Source: Porodaedalea pini (taxonomy: Eukaryota > Basidiomycota > Agaricomycetes > Hymenochaetales > Hymenochaetaceae). Taken from it: a DNA stretch of 64,000 nucleotides. The position numbers and the translations under genes are program-made. The notes under the pieces were generated by a model. That model ran no database searches, was not told the DNA's origin, and saw only the letters and a program-made list of their open reading frames with translations. The stretch covers positions 30,415 to 94,414 of the forward strand of contig NBAY01000107.1 in assembly GCA_002794775.1 (NCBI GenBank), given 5' to 3'. This document shows, piece by piece, positions 24,104 through 36,078 of the stretch; position 1 is the first letter of the stretch, and every line of letters begins with the position of its first letter.

Positions 24104-24845
24104 ATGTCTGTCTTCGAATTTAAACTGGGAGGGATGCATGACCGCCTACAACACTTCCACTCTCTGACAACGACGAGCATCTCACTCGCAATGGCCGTGA
24201 GCTCGAGTTTCTTTTTCACGCTTGCCCTGGCGGCGTTCGTGCTCCTCTATATTCGCTCGTTGCGCAAATCTGCGCTGCGGCACTTCAAAATTCCACTGGT
24301 GTTCTTTGCATAGTGAGCAAACTTACTTACTGAGAGGCCTTGTCGCTGATTTGTTGCTTATAGTGATGATGACCATGAGTATGACCGCAACGAGACGAGG
24401 AAGATAGTCGCCGATTTTACGCTGAACTCCCTGGATACACGAAACCATCGCTACGACATCTCACTCTACCTCCAATTGTACCTTGGTTCGAGTGAGAAAT
24501 ATATGGACGGCGGGGAATGTGCGAGAAAGATGCGGGTTGGGCTTTTGCTGGAGAATGTATCGGAGAAATACGTCACGATTAGAACGCAGGTATGAACGGC
24601 TCTCTCATGTCGGTGGCTGATGAACTGTAACATTTGGTGAACAGATGCTAGAGCCTAGTACAAGAGAATTGTCCGTTTCGCTTTCAACAGTCGACTTGGG
24701 CGAAAAGATGGAGCCTTTAAATGGCTTGGTGACGCTAGCATTAGATGGGCGAATCAAAAAGGCATGTGCCATAAATGCGGTAACGGCATTTCTGCTATTC
24801 GAGCACAGAAGACAAGGCTTCGGTACGCATCCCCTTTGGTTCTGA
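24104..24845 (+). CDS. hypothetical protein with one N-terminal membrane segment
   Basis: Three exons (24104-24312, 24364-24589, 24645-24845) join in frame. A later ATG at 24191 would give 182 residues, starting just before the hydrophobic segment SFFFTLALAAFVLLYI, which is followed by basic residues (RSLRKSALRHFK). This predicts a signal anchor with short luminal or extracellular N-terminus. The rest (DDDHEYDRNETRKIVADFTL and RMRVGLLLENVSEKYV-like strands) is soluble. I do not recognise the family. The last exon may continue through another intron near 24820. Confidence 0.5.
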
Positions 24846-25357
24846 AAGTGCCCTATTGAAGCTGCGGATTCTAGTATCCGTGCTGTTCACGTCTTTATTG
24901 CATTGGCTATGGCCATAGGCCGATGGCTCTTCTCAAGTGGCACTAGGCTTACTTTGGCCCGTTCTTACCTTCTCCGAACCGAGCGCACGACCATTGTGCA
25001 TTCGGCAATAGAGTTTAGTTATGCGAAACGGAGGAAGCGTTGGTGGAGCTATAGTGCGTATCTTAGCATCTTGAGCCCGACGCACCTTGCTCGTACCAAC
25101 CAAATTATTGTATTTTCTTTAAATGCCATTTATTGTATAGAACACATTTTATCTCGAGATGGATTACTGGCCCTAGTCGCCGTCTAAGCCAACGTCCTCA
25201 TGATCAGTCCTAGGCGAGTGGCGCAGCCATTTTAGAGAACAAGGATGACTTCGCGTGGCTGTTGCTGCGCATAAGAACAAATGCTGTGCGATTGTGGCTT
25301 ACAAATCGATCGAGTGGCAAGGCCCGCGAGGCTTTGTGTCCTTTGTGGCTCATACAA
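24846..25357. other. intergenic region
   Basis: No supported gene; it leads into a strong TATA element at 25358. Confidence 0.4.
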
Positions 25358-25365
25358 TATAAAAG
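25358..25365 (+). promoter_or_regulatory. TATA box upstream of the first MAR-x-W-N gene
   Basis: TATAAAAG is followed by a pyrimidine-rich leader (CTTCTCTCCACTTACACATC), a classic fungal core-promoter arrangement, 133 bp before the ATG at 25498. Confidence 0.55.
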
Positions 25366-25497
25366 TCGGTGCATTTCCCTTCTCTCCACTTACACATCAA
25401 CCTCGTCTTTCATCTCGCCTCAGAAAGCTCAGATACCCTTGCCAAACACTGCAAAAGTTGAGCAATCCCTCTAGCTCGAACAAAGCATCCTCACAAG

Positions 25498-25828
25498 ATG
25501 GCCCGCTCCTGGAACGATGCGTTCGTCTTCTCTCTCTGTTGTTTTTGTTCAAGTATCTGACAAGTCTCATTGAACAAGACTGTACGGCCCTCCGCCGCGC
25601 AGAAACGCGACCCAAACTAAGGCTCAACCCGTCGACGTTGATGACGAATCCGAGTCTGACAGCGACGGCGAGTACGCTGAGCACACTTTAACCCAGGCGA
25701 AGCCACACAGATGCTACAGTCTGTGGTGCAAATGCGATCTGACGTCTGAGCAGTCCTCTACTACGAAGGCTAACTCGAATAAGAAACCGAATGCGGGGAA
25801 CGCTGCGCCGCAGCGCAGGAAGAACTGA
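25498..25828 (+). CDS. small MARSWN protein, first of a tandem pair
   Basis: Exons 25498-25520 and 25579-25828 give 90 residues: MARSWNDA, then YGPPPRRNATQ, an acidic stretch (DVDDESESDSDGE), a cysteine cluster (HRCYSLWCKCD) and a Lys/Asn-rich end. There is no signal peptide or membrane segment. The start and splice were set by comparison with the second copy at 27.4 kb, which shares the MARxWN start, the intron position, PPPRR right after it, acidic middle and C-x4-C-x-C motif. Donor GTTCGT is weak. The family is unknown to me; the small size and metal-ligand-like cysteines are the only hints. Confidence 0.6.
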
Positions 25829-27363
25829 GTCGGGGTGACTGTATGTCTCATTATTAATGAGTTAACGATAATCTTCATGACCCCTACGAAGCAATACGTT
25901 GTATTAAATCACTTACATTTATGTTTCGCGATTCATGACTCAATGTATAACTTGTGATTTTTCTGTCTTCTGGATCTTCTAATTGAGTACCTATATGCAC
26001 GTGATACTCATGCGCAAGTTTTCAATTCACCGTACTTTCCCACCTTACAGCTGCCTTTGTTTTACTGCTCATTCTTGCCATGTTGCATCTGCAGCAGCCG
26101 TGTTGAGGAGGGAGGCCTGAGACTCTGAGGAGACTACTGCTAGGCAATTTTCGGTAGGTTTGTCTTGTATTATTTGACCTATGGCTATTGTACCTTTCCG
26201 TTGTTTTTTCTCCACATAACGGTCCAAGACTTGCGAAAACTGAAACTGAACCGCTCAAGACGGACTGTACGCTTGGTCAGCAACACTCGACGTCCAAGTT
26301 TCATCGCGTTCTCTGCAAAGGATACCGATGGCGGTCCACTATTAGTAGTATCTGCTACTTATTTCAGTATCTGTCTTCAATATCAGCCCCTCTACTGGTG
26401 TGGGCACGTATGAGGTGGATACGTCCGCTTGTGTTGTCGCCCGATACCGCACAATCGCCAGACCAGTAATACTAATATTCCTTGGAATGTCGAGTCAGCG
26501 CCGGGGAGTTTTGCTATGCAAGCAGGTATTGATCAGAATAGCTTGCGGTAATAGACACACATATTCGAGCAACGACTTCGTACGTGCTAGTCGCATCTCC
26601 ATATTGCTACTCTTGCTGATTCTTGCTTTGGGTCCAGCTTGTCTCTTTGGACACGGCGACGTAAGCATCTGGAGCAACTTAGGGGTCACTCTACTAAACA
26701 AGGGAAGAAGCAGGCATTTAGATACCAAATAAAGTTTTTCTTGCAAAGTACATGTCTATAACAATAGCCTTGAAGTAATTGACTGCATGTGTTTTCCTGA
26801 CTTACTGGTTTTACTTAGAAATGAGTGGCAATCATGAGCGTCGTAATAACGGGCTATCTGCAGAACTCTACTGTCTCCGTTACGCAGTTTCAGGGACTCT
26901 GATACATGAGCAGCGACGGCAAGCTAGCTGTGAGCCTGTGACCATGATTAATCTTATATTTCTGCAGCTGACAGGCCTCAGGCCAGCAGCTCGATGTGAC
27001 GAATATGCTTTGTCCATGGCCTCTTTGGACGTTGCCCTTTTACGGAATTATCTTGTCTGAGTCAGTCTGTAGATGCCACCAGCCACGTCAAGAACTAACG
27101 TTAGTTCAGGACTTGGAAACAAAATGTGCTCCCACTTTGAGGACTGGGTGGATCAGCCACAAGGTCCCCCGGTGATGGCTATCTCGCTCTAGGGCCTAAC
27201 AGTTGCTAAGCGCACTTTGTGGCTTTTCATGCACTACTTAAACGACAACAAAGCTGCAAACTCTTCTCATCTTATCCTGCATTGCGCGTAACAAGTCCTC
27301 AACCTCGCAGCCACGGTTTTGACTTGCGAAGGCCTTGGTCTAATTTACGACATCGTTTAACAA
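25829..27363. other. intergenic region between the paired small genes
   Basis: No supported gene despite several short ORFs; no third copy of the MARxWN pattern was found here. Confidence 0.45.
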
Positions 27364-27663
27364 ATGGCTCGCACATGGAACCCCTTGTATGTCAACCAGT
27401 TTCTTATGTCTGCCTTACACGTAGGAATAGCTTACTAAATTGCCTGCGGTAGAAATGGCCCGCCTCCACGCAGGGCTGACGATCAAAAAGTGGTGGAGGC
27501 TATCGAAGAGTCAAATTCCGACTACTTTGTCAACGACTCAGATGCTTCGAATCAACAAGCAAAATGTCCCAGCGAACTTTGCACTTGCGAAGTATGCCGC
27601 GCTGGAGCTTCTCTCATTGCTTTGCGACGTGCAGGGAAAGCAGGGAAATCCAAACATGCCTAG
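27364..27663 (+). CDS. small MARTWN protein, second of a tandem pair
   Basis: Exons 27364-27386 and 27453-27663 (donor GTATGT, phase 2) give 77 residues: MARTWNPL, NGPPPRRADDQ, an acidic middle (EESNSDYFVNDSD), the cluster KCPSELCTCEVC, and a basic end. Compared with the copy at 25.5 kb, the N-terminal exon, the PPPRR block and the C-x4-C-x-C spacing are kept while the rest has diverged strongly. This pattern fits a fast-evolving tandem duplicate and supports both as real genes. Function unknown. Confidence 0.6.
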
Positions 27664-28107
27664 TGGCCCTCAGAGGCAGATTCACTCGAAGGAGCTTCTC
27701 TTTCATAGCATACGAGGGACATTTCAGAGGATGCTTGCAAATAGAAATCAATATACACCACTCTCACTGTATGCTGATTTATTCGCATGACACGATCAGT
27801 ATAAGGAATAACGCACAGATCGATTCAAAGCCTTCAACTCATATGTATAGGTCAGATTACGGCTCTCTAAGCAAGCCACAGCCTCAACTAGCTTTTGTTC
27901 ATTTCCTTCCCAAGCGAGTCCACCGCCTCGTAGTGTAATAAGTTCCTGTAGTAAAACAAATGTTGCTTCTTTCGTAGATCGTAAACACGCTCAAATCCTT
28001 TTGATTCTTCTACCATGGTGTCCCACGCAGACCATAGCTCGTTGATTGTTCGATAGATGTATTGTTCGTTAACTGTGATCATTTATCATCAATATTAATC
28101 AGTTTCA

Positions 28108-31100
28108 TCATAAGACACCGGTGGAGGGGAAGAGAACACCGCGTACCGCAACATTGATCTGTTTGTGCACGAAACATAGAACTGGAGTAAAAGAAAAGCG
28201 TGGGACCAGTCAGATCTCACTCGAGGAAACCCACAGGATGTGATGGAAAAGCGAGAAAGCGAGAAAGACGGTGCTTACAATCAATATAAGCCATCGCTCC
28301 ACAGTTCGTATCCTCTATGAGCATATCGCTTAGCTCGAGCTCCGCAGCATCGAGGTTCTGGCGCGCAATCATCAAGCGCAACATCACGCCCGAACGCTCC
28401 GCCGTCCGATACGCGAGAATGTTGCGGACCTGCGTCGAGAGGCGAGTGGGTAGTACGGGAAGAGCGGTCTTTGGAGATGCAAAAAGAGCTGGGTAAGATT
28501 GTTATAGATGATCCTAAGATGTATATACATACAATGGTCGGGTCAACGTCGTGCGGTGACTCAACACCAAACAAGTCAAGTAAGATCTGCGGAGAGACGC
28601 TTGACCCTATCCATAGTACAATGATCTCCTCGTTATCTAAGGGGCGTGGGGAATAAGCTATGCGGTCTAGAGAGAAGGTGCTCACTCACCTATGAGATAT
28701 ACTCCGTCCGCATGCATACCCATGAATGTGTTGCGCATAAGTGATGGGAGTTGCAAGTTCTTCGGGTGTGATGTGTAGGTCTCAGTACTGATTGCGGCCT
28801 CTCCGTCGCCGTATGCAACAGGTAGGGAGATGTTGTCAGTCAAATCGTGCAGAGCCAGGAAGCGCGGGTAGAGGTGATGAAGCGTCGTTCTGACAGACAT
28901 GGACAACAGACGCTGAGCGTAATAATTGCGTATGTCCGCGGGAACGTTGTGAGCTATACATCAAAAAACCCTGTGAATAAAACAAGCCAGCCATAGAAAT
29001 AAACAGCGAGAGGCTTGCCTCGCAAACTGCGATTCTTGTGGAGGGCAAGGGTGTATAAAGGTAAAAGCTTGAATGCTTCGGGGAGAATGAGCTTCGAGCG
29101 TATATCTATCAATGCTTGGGTATCATTAAGTAGAGACAAACAAACGAAACGTACTTGTGAAGGCGATGTTGCGGCGGCGCAGTTCCGCCGGTAGGCGAGG
29201 AGGATGCTCGAGCATTTTTCGGTGAGTGTATCACGAATGTTCGAGAGCGAGTGATTCGCTAATGAGGTCATCGCTAAAATCCAGTTAGTTTTTGCAAATA
29301 GTGAAAGTCGGATCACCAACGTACCTTCCTTCGCGAGGAAACATACAGTTGCATCTGAGTCCGCGAAGCGGAAGACGTTTCCCGCAAGCGCGGCAACCTG
29401 GAATGCGACATTCAGCACACGCACACGGCGCGCACCACTCCGGGTAGTGTAAAGTACTGCACACTGCAAGTGCGCATATTCACGGGGATCGAGCGGCGCA
29501 CCACGCCCACCTGTGTGTGAGAGCTCGACGCCAAATGCTTCGTCCGCATGCATTACACCTAGTGTTAAAGCTCCAGGCGAAATCGATGATTCCGAGAGTG
29601 CACCATGGAATGCGCGAGTTCGCAACCCGCGAGAGACACGCACGCGAGCCTGACAGGAGTAGCCTGTCTTACGAGAGAGGATGCGCGTGAGGATAGAACG
29701 TAGGGTGGGACTGTCGCGTCGAGGGTCAAAGCGAGGAAAGAGGCGAACGTCACCACCTGTAAGACAAGAGAGGACGCCTGTACATCATAGGAAGTTCAGT
29801 CAAAGAAAATTTATTTCCGCTGAGAAATGGCCTGCACCTATCGAAGCAAAGTCGACATATGCTATTGTACCCGTACCGACGAGCATGGAGAGGCCAATAC
29901 CCGCCTCTGCGAGTTCCTCGCCAAGATCCAGCCACATCGGATCTCGCGGCATGAAGAGTTGCCTCTCCTTCTCTGTATCGTACATTTTGCTTTCGTCAAG
30001 ACGTGCTTCGGAAACACCAGGTCCAGCGGAGCACATTGACGACTGAAAGAGGATGATCTGTCCTCCACGTCGGGCAAGCGCTGCAAGACAACCGCGCATG
30101 GCTGCCCCGAGAGCACAGAGATGAACAGGTGCAGCTTCAAAGCGCTCAGGGATCCCGTTAAGGAGACCCTCGATAATGTTTCTAGAGTAGAGCCGTGTGT
30201 AAGACTGGGAATGGAAATTGAAAGGCCACGCGCACCTCGATGCTTGCGGATCAACAAACAATGTGCCGTCTTGCAGAGGACAAAACATCTCTTCCTCGAC
30301 ATCTGGCACGACAAGCATCGCGGCCGAATCCCGTTGGCACTGTTTGAGTTCAGAATTTGAATCTTTGCAAGTAGATATGCAGACGAACCGAAAGGTCATA
30401 GAAGTGCACTGATGTATCAAATGTCAGTATCCCGACCGTACATCGCGCAGGAATGCAAGGCTCCATCCTCCCTCCTTCGTCCGTCTCGCCACCATAAAGT
30501 ACGCCTCTAATCGCCTGGCACGCCGCACGTACCATACCGATCTGCATTGCCTCCCGTGATACGTCAATTGCAAAAAGGATACGCATCGGCTCGGGAATAC
30601 GGCTAGAGCCCGCTGTTGGAGGAGATTCAGGCGTGGTATAGGAGGGAACGATGCGCGGCGGCGGGTGCGATGCAAAGTAGTCGGGACCAACAGCAAAATC
30701 TACGGTACCCTTGTTGAGCTCTGGACGCTGCAGATGATCGAGCCGCATCTGGTTCGCGTCCAAATTGCAGAAATACTCAGGCAGCACTAAACAGACTCGT
30801 AAGCGTCAGTGTGGAGAATGTCGCATTTGAAAAGCATACCCTCCGTCTGATGACCACAGAGGTTACATCTCCACCGTGAGCCTCCAGAGACCCAGGTGCA
30901 CCAAGGGTTGATATATCCCCGACACTCTGTACATCGCGCAGGTCCATTTTCTCCGCAGTCGACGACAGGAACTTCGTCCTCGCCAGGTTGAAGCTCAGCA
31001 AATGGCTGGATGATGGCGGCGAGAGGAATTTGACACGAATCAGCGAGTGCGGCAGAGTGTGGAATGTGCCATGTCGTTGCACGGACGAACCGCGGCGACG

Positions 31101-31420
31101 AGTTCCCTGCGGTTCTTGTGGTGAGATTAAGACGCGCTACTGAGATGGCGAAAGTACCTTGGTCTATAGAGACATAGTCCGTTGTTGAGAGCGGGACATG
31201 CTCACCGGGAAGCGTCATGTATGGCTTGCCTGCCCACACCTCCGCATCGTACTCGGCAACGTCGACCGGAGATGGAATCTGCTCGGGGTCGATGCGAGCA
31301 CGGAGACCTGGCACACAATCAATAGTGGTCCAGCACAAGGTACGGCAACAACGACGGACCTTGGTATGGTTTTCCAGACGTATGCGGTGGTTGCGGGATA
31401 TGCGCCCCGTGCGCGAACAT
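28108..31420 (-). CDS. SFB3: COPII coat subunit, Sec24 family, Sfb3/Lst1 type
   Basis: Thirteen exons from ATG 31420 to TGA 28108 close in frame at 867 residues (2604 nt). The N-terminus is short ([20 protein letters not shown]) before [12 protein letters not shown]. The zinc finger is C-x2-C-x17-C-x2-C in [16 protein letters not shown]...CNLCG. Then come the trunk ([32 protein letters not shown]; the [10 protein letters not shown] region), the beta-sandwich, the helical domain ([19 protein letters not shown]) and the gelsolin-like end ([20 protein letters not shown]). It ends [15 protein letters not shown]. Sec24-family proteins select cargo for ER-to-Golgi vesicles with Sec23. [19 protein letters not shown] fits the Lst1/Sfb3 branch. 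The intron after 29019 uses a GC donor (GCAAGC). Looks intact. Confidence 0.9.
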
Positions 31421-31791
31421 CGTGCTTGACGCCCAAGCAGCTGGTTCTTCGTGGTCGTCGCGGAGAAATGCTGACGCTGGATCACGTGGCGTGTCGGCGC
31501 GTACATTTTGCCCAAGTTGCTAGTGCTTCTTTCGTGCGATGCTTCTTTCATATTTCACCAAGTCATTGCTTGTGCCAGTGTAAGTATTTCATACCAGCGC
31601 TTTAGGCGCAATTCCAACGAGCATACAAAATCCCCCATACTCTCTATTATATTGAAAGAATTATACAGCCCGCTCATAGAGACCAGCAAAAAGAGAAATC
31701 TAGTCAAGAACATTAATATTGTTAGCTTGTTGCAAGCAAAACTGGCTGCTGGGTTAGGCATCTAAGCCCCAGTATCTCTGACAAGTCCAGC

Positions 31792-32454
31792 TCAAATAAA
31801 GTCCCACGAGCCGGAAAGAACACCGACGGCGGTCGACGCGAACTGCTCGAACAGGCCCTCGGTAAGGTCGAGACCACCGAACGGGCAGCCAGGGCACTAC
31901 AGAAGATAACGACTCTTAGCAATATAGACTTATTCCTCGGCTCAAGCAGAGGGAAATACATTATCAACAATCTGGGCGTGGACGGTCTTTCCATTGACCG
32001 TAAGGGCAATATCCTTAAAGCAGTTCGGGCCTGGGAAGCCTGAGCCGAATTGCTATCAAAAGGAAGAAAATGTTCAGCGGGGCAAGTGGCAAGTTGTTGG
32101 AGATCCTTACCTGGCTGTCCAAGGCAACGACCTGAAATGGAATAAGAGTGAGCTTCAATGTGTATATAGAGGGAAAGAAACCCATACAAAGTCGCTGTTC
32201 GAGTAAGTCTCCCCGCAAGCCGTGCTAGATTGTCAATAGTTGCCAGCATGCTGAGAAACCAGGATATTCATGGCTAATTACGACACTCACACGCCCACGC
32301 TAATATCATACCAAGTAAGACGTACATTGTCGAAGCTGCGCTTGTCGAGGTCGAGAGCGGGTGCCGTCAGGTTGAACTCGACAGGGCTGGCAAGAACAGC
32401 CAGAGGGAGAACGGCAGAGAGCAGAGAGAAGTTGAAGACAGCTGATACACGCAT
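31792..32454 (-). CDS. short secreted DPBB (expansin/RlpA-like) protein
   Basis: Exons 32454-32291, 32224-32188, 32131-32111, 32052-31960 and 31896-31792 give 139 residues. A signal peptide (about 20 residues) and a possible Kex2-like KR site (DLDKRS) precede the core: VRLTWYDISVGVTACGE, VVALDSQQFGSGFPGPNC, CPGCPFGGLDLTEGLFEQF, ending GSWDFI. It lacks the Ser-rich tail of the 21-23 kb copies and is most like the gene at 60.5 kb. The 37-nt and 21-nt exons are identical in size and phase to all other copies. The gene is tail-to-tail-free, lying about 370 bp upstream of the SFB3 start on the same strand. Confidence 0.85.
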
Positions 32455-32560
32455 TCTGAAGTCGGCTGTAGGGACAATGAGGTCGGTGTAGTTTGAATGT
32501 TGAAGGAGCTCTGGATTGCGAATGCAAAGCAGCTTGCTTTTTTCCTACTTCAAGTCGTCT

Positions 32561-32570
32561 CTTTTATATC
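32561..32570 (-). promoter_or_regulatory. TATA box of the minus-strand DPBB gene
   Basis: On the minus strand GATATAAAAG lies about 107 bp upstream of the ATG at 32454, followed by pyrimidine-rich leader sequence. Confidence 0.5.
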
Positions 32571-33712
32571 CCTCTAAGACCCTTTCGGATCTCGATGGAT
32601 ATACAACTCGTTCAGATTCGTTCACTAAGTGGGCGTACAGATTCATTGAAATGATGAACGCCGTGGCCGTGATGCTTGATCAATGTGCCTGGTACTAGAA
32701 CACCGAGCGTATTCGTATCTAAAAACAGTATGCAAAAAAGTCATGAACACACCTCGCATAGTCACTCAAGCGCCATTGTCTAGAATTTCAGGAATTTCTG
32801 GTACCCCAAGACACATGCACCTTCTTTATGCAGCCTCGTTCGAAGGCGCTTGTGCGGCGAAGTCGTACCAGTGTTGGTTCTAGCCGCGCGCCTTCACGGT
32901 GAGCATTTAAAACCCTCCTCAGCGCTCGTACGACCTGTCACAATAAATCATTCATCGTGTGAGTACGATGTCTTCATGTTCTAAACAAGATACTAGCTTG
33001 CCTTTGTTTCCCAAAGTATGACGCCATCTCCACATCGCACGCTAGCAACCATCGTTGCTATAGATTTCGCGGTGCGGTAACAACGGTGCTTCGATAAAGG
33101 TGTGTGTACCTTAGCGCATGGCCAGAGTAACACAAACGCAAACTCTTCCGGGTGGACGGTGACGACAGCAGCAAGTAGTTGTTAACCGGCATCCTTTACA
33201 TGGAAAATGAACAGAGATAGGAAGTCGAGAGCCGCATTAGCACGTCCGAATGGAAAGCCAATAAGAGTCAAAAATAGTGCTCAGTAGTTCGGTGTGTAAG
33301 CCTATGATCCTAAAAAAAGACAGTAAAAAGACAAAATGGCCATGGATCGTGAAGTACACCAACCACGGCTCGGTAATCCGTATGGAACTATAGGTACTCA
33401 CCAAAAAGATTCAAATCATTTTCGCGCCATAGCTGAAAGAACACAATAACAGGCAGCGCGAAGGCCTAACAAGAAGGTAAGAATGAAGCGAGGTTTTCGT
33501 CGAAAGTAAAAGCAGAAGTTCAGTAATCATACAGGGCAGAAAACCTCCACGAGGACCGCTCTTTTACAAGACATAACCAAGACGCCATCCCCAGACTAAT
33601 ACCTGCAGAGAGATTACAGTAGTAAAGTGGATTTCGGCTTTTGATGCGGAAAGCGCGTACGTAACAGAGATTTCCTAATTTGTATATCCCTTTCCACGGA
33701 CATCTCAAAAGG
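32571..33712. other. intergenic region left of the nested mobile elements
   Basis: No supported gene or structured repeat. Confidence 0.45.
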
Positions 33713-33911
33713 TACAGTGCCCTGACAAAAGTTTTTGTGCACGCTGATTTTCATGTTTTTTGCAAATTGCACCACCAATTTGTTACCACTGCCCTCAAAA
33801 AAATTCAGGCATACTTTTTTTTTGCATAATAAGTAATGTTTGTGCAAAATTGAAGCAGATACATTGAGAGTTAAGCTGGGAATGAGATTCTAGGAGGTCT
33901 GGATATATGTA

Positions 33912-33919
33912 CAAAAATA
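33912..33919. repeat. left 8-bp target site duplication of the KDZ element
   Basis: CAAAAATA directly before the left inverted repeat; identical to 56712-56719 after the right one. Confidence 0.85.
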
Positions 33920-34950
33920 CACTTCAGGTACCCCCTCTAGGAGGTACCTCTTAGGTGGAATAGACCCTATGGGTGATTCCACCTAAAGGGCCCTTTTCTC
34001 ACAGTTGTCATCCCAGCATATGGGACATCCCTCAGCTGGGCTGTACCAGTTGAATCATACCTCATGATTTTGGGGCCATCCCATCAGTGTCACAGAGTGT
34101 CTGGGGGACTTTTGTAGGGATTTACCATGGATTTTAGCCCTAATTATATACTCTTTAATGACTGTTTTAGGCTTATTCTGGCCTATTTTGGGATGCTTTC
34201 AGCACTGTAGCCATGTACTTGAGTGTATATAAGATCAGCTTTCCTAGGATTAACCTGTGAGAGGTCAGATATTTTTTCCAATAGCAGGATTTACCTTCCA
34301 AAATGCCACTGACAGGTCTCAGCTCTATAGTTATATACAGCTATGAGTGTTTTGCTTTCAGCCATAGTAGTATATCAAAACACAGCCTCCTGAAACCAGT
34401 TCAGTAACTATAGTATTATGATACAGTATAGTGTTCAGTCATGTAGGCAATGATGGGCAATGATGACACATGAAGGATCAGTAGAAGAAGTCTATATCTT
34501 GCTGATATTAACTTCATGGAGTACTGAGCCCTTGGGATTTGATGCATGGTTGGTATTATCATCAATGCTGAGACTAAAATTGTTATGATTAGTTAGTAGG
34601 TTCATTGTATAACATAGTCACTATAGAAACTAGTTTTCAATACTTTACTGTTATTTGTCACTGGGATATCCCCAGCATGATTTGTTTGGGACCTCCCAGC
34701 ATAATTTATTATGGGACATCCCAACATAAATCATGTGGGACATCCCAGCATAAATAGTCTGGGAGGTCCCCAGAGCAATTATGCTGGGAGGTCCCAGAGT
34801 AAATTAAATTATGCTGGGACATCCCAGTCTGATTTGTATGGGACATCCCAGTGTGGCCTACTCTGGGACATCCCAGTATAAATACACTGGGAGGTCCCAT
34901 AATAAATTACACTGGGATGTCCCACATGATTTATGTTGGGATGTTCCAAT
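33920..34950 (+). repeat. left terminal inverted repeat of the KDZ element
   Basis: About 1 kb is alignable by eye with the reverse complement of 55630-56711. The outermost 100 bp are nearly identical; the inner part is diverged with small indels. The outer 60 bp contain a nested palindrome (GGTACCCCCTCTAGGAGGTACC) and GGTGGAATAGACCCTATGGGTGATTCCACC, also a hairpin. No coding potential. Confidence 0.85.
34661..34948. repeat. left subterminal array of TGGGA-N2-TCCCA palindromes
   Basis: Around ten near-palindromic units of the type CTGGGACATCCCAG or TGGGAGGTCCCA are spaced by 10-20 bp AT-rich linkers. A matching array lies just inside the right inverted repeat. Spacing and location suggest transposase binding sites. 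Confidence 0.8.
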
Positions 34951-36078
34951 ACAATTTACATGAGATATCTAGAGTACCTTTACCCTAGATAAAATCATAC
35001 AGAAAAGACATTTACTCCTTTAATAAATGTGTAAAAGAGGAGACCAACCCACCTGATTTAGGCAATAGCATACAGGAAATCATGAACAGGATGATATAGT
35101 TCAGAATGGAAATGTGGAACTATAGCATCCTTACATTAGAAATACATTCGACAAAAAAATTAGAAGCCTTGAAGCTTGGTATTATTCTTATTAGTAGCTT
35201 GCCTTATTACCATTCCATGACCAACTTGTTGAAATCAAGAGCTTGACAGTTATCAGTGTCAGCAGTTGGTATTGGCCTGTACCTATTAACAGATGATCAA
35301 ACTTTGAGTCAAAGCAACAGCATTAGTTTTGAATGCAGGTGCCAGAAAGCTCGGGAATGCATCTGGCCTTGTGTTGAATCATATTTCCGATCTGTATGCT
35401 ATGCTCACAAAAAGACTAGAGAGAAAACACTCATGACAATCAATTCATATGCATTAGACTGGCACATAAAATGAGCAAACAAGTACCAGTAAAAGTACAG
35501 ACTACTCAGTGAAAAGGCTAACTTGGGAGTTAGCCATTGTGAAGTTCTGACAGAGCTTCGTGAGAGTGAAGAAGAGCATAAAATTATTGTAAGCAACAGA
35601 GAAGACAATAATATTGACATCCAAGACATGTGAGTACGTGCTGTTGGTGTGCTTGAGTGTGTGAGGAAAAGAATTTGCACATATAGATATTTAAAGTACA
35701 ACAAAGCTCGTAAATCTAACTACTAAGCTCTACTCCAGCCCTCCATTGATCCATTGCTAGCCTTCCTCTATTGATAATGCATCAGTCTATGTCTGGGTAG
35801 TCTGGAAAGGGAATCAACTCGGCTAAATCAGCAGTGCTTAATCTAGGCTTCTTCAGCACCGGTGCGTCAAAATCTTCGTCATTATAGCCCTCATCAGGTG
35901 CCAGTTGAGCCACATGGCAATGAGTGGTTGGAAAAGAAGATGGGCCGGCAGTGGCATTCATGCGAGTTAAATGAGAAGGTGACCGGATAAGCGTAGATGT
36001 TGGTGATGGAGCATATGCCTTACGAGAAGCATTGAGCTCCTTGAGGAATCCTTCACATTGTCGCAATGCAACTAGAGG
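34951..36078. other. stretch with open reading downstream of the cargo gene stop
   Basis: 34951-35780 shows no supported gene (a plus-strand piece near 35400-35630 is weakly coding-like). On the minus strand, 36078-35782 stays open for 98 codons in frame with the cargo gene after its TAG, ending FPDYPDID. Confidence 0.5.

Noticed and set aside
27888..28082. 64-codon minus-strand ORF just downstream of SFB3
   Set aside because: SFB3 ends cleanly at 28108 with the family-typical FLCFVHKQI end; this ORF is in the 3' flank and matches nothing I know.
34661..34948. CRISPR-like spaced repeats
   Set aside because: Units are short palindromes with irregular, AT-rich, non-unique spacers in a fungal transposon end; not a CRISPR array.
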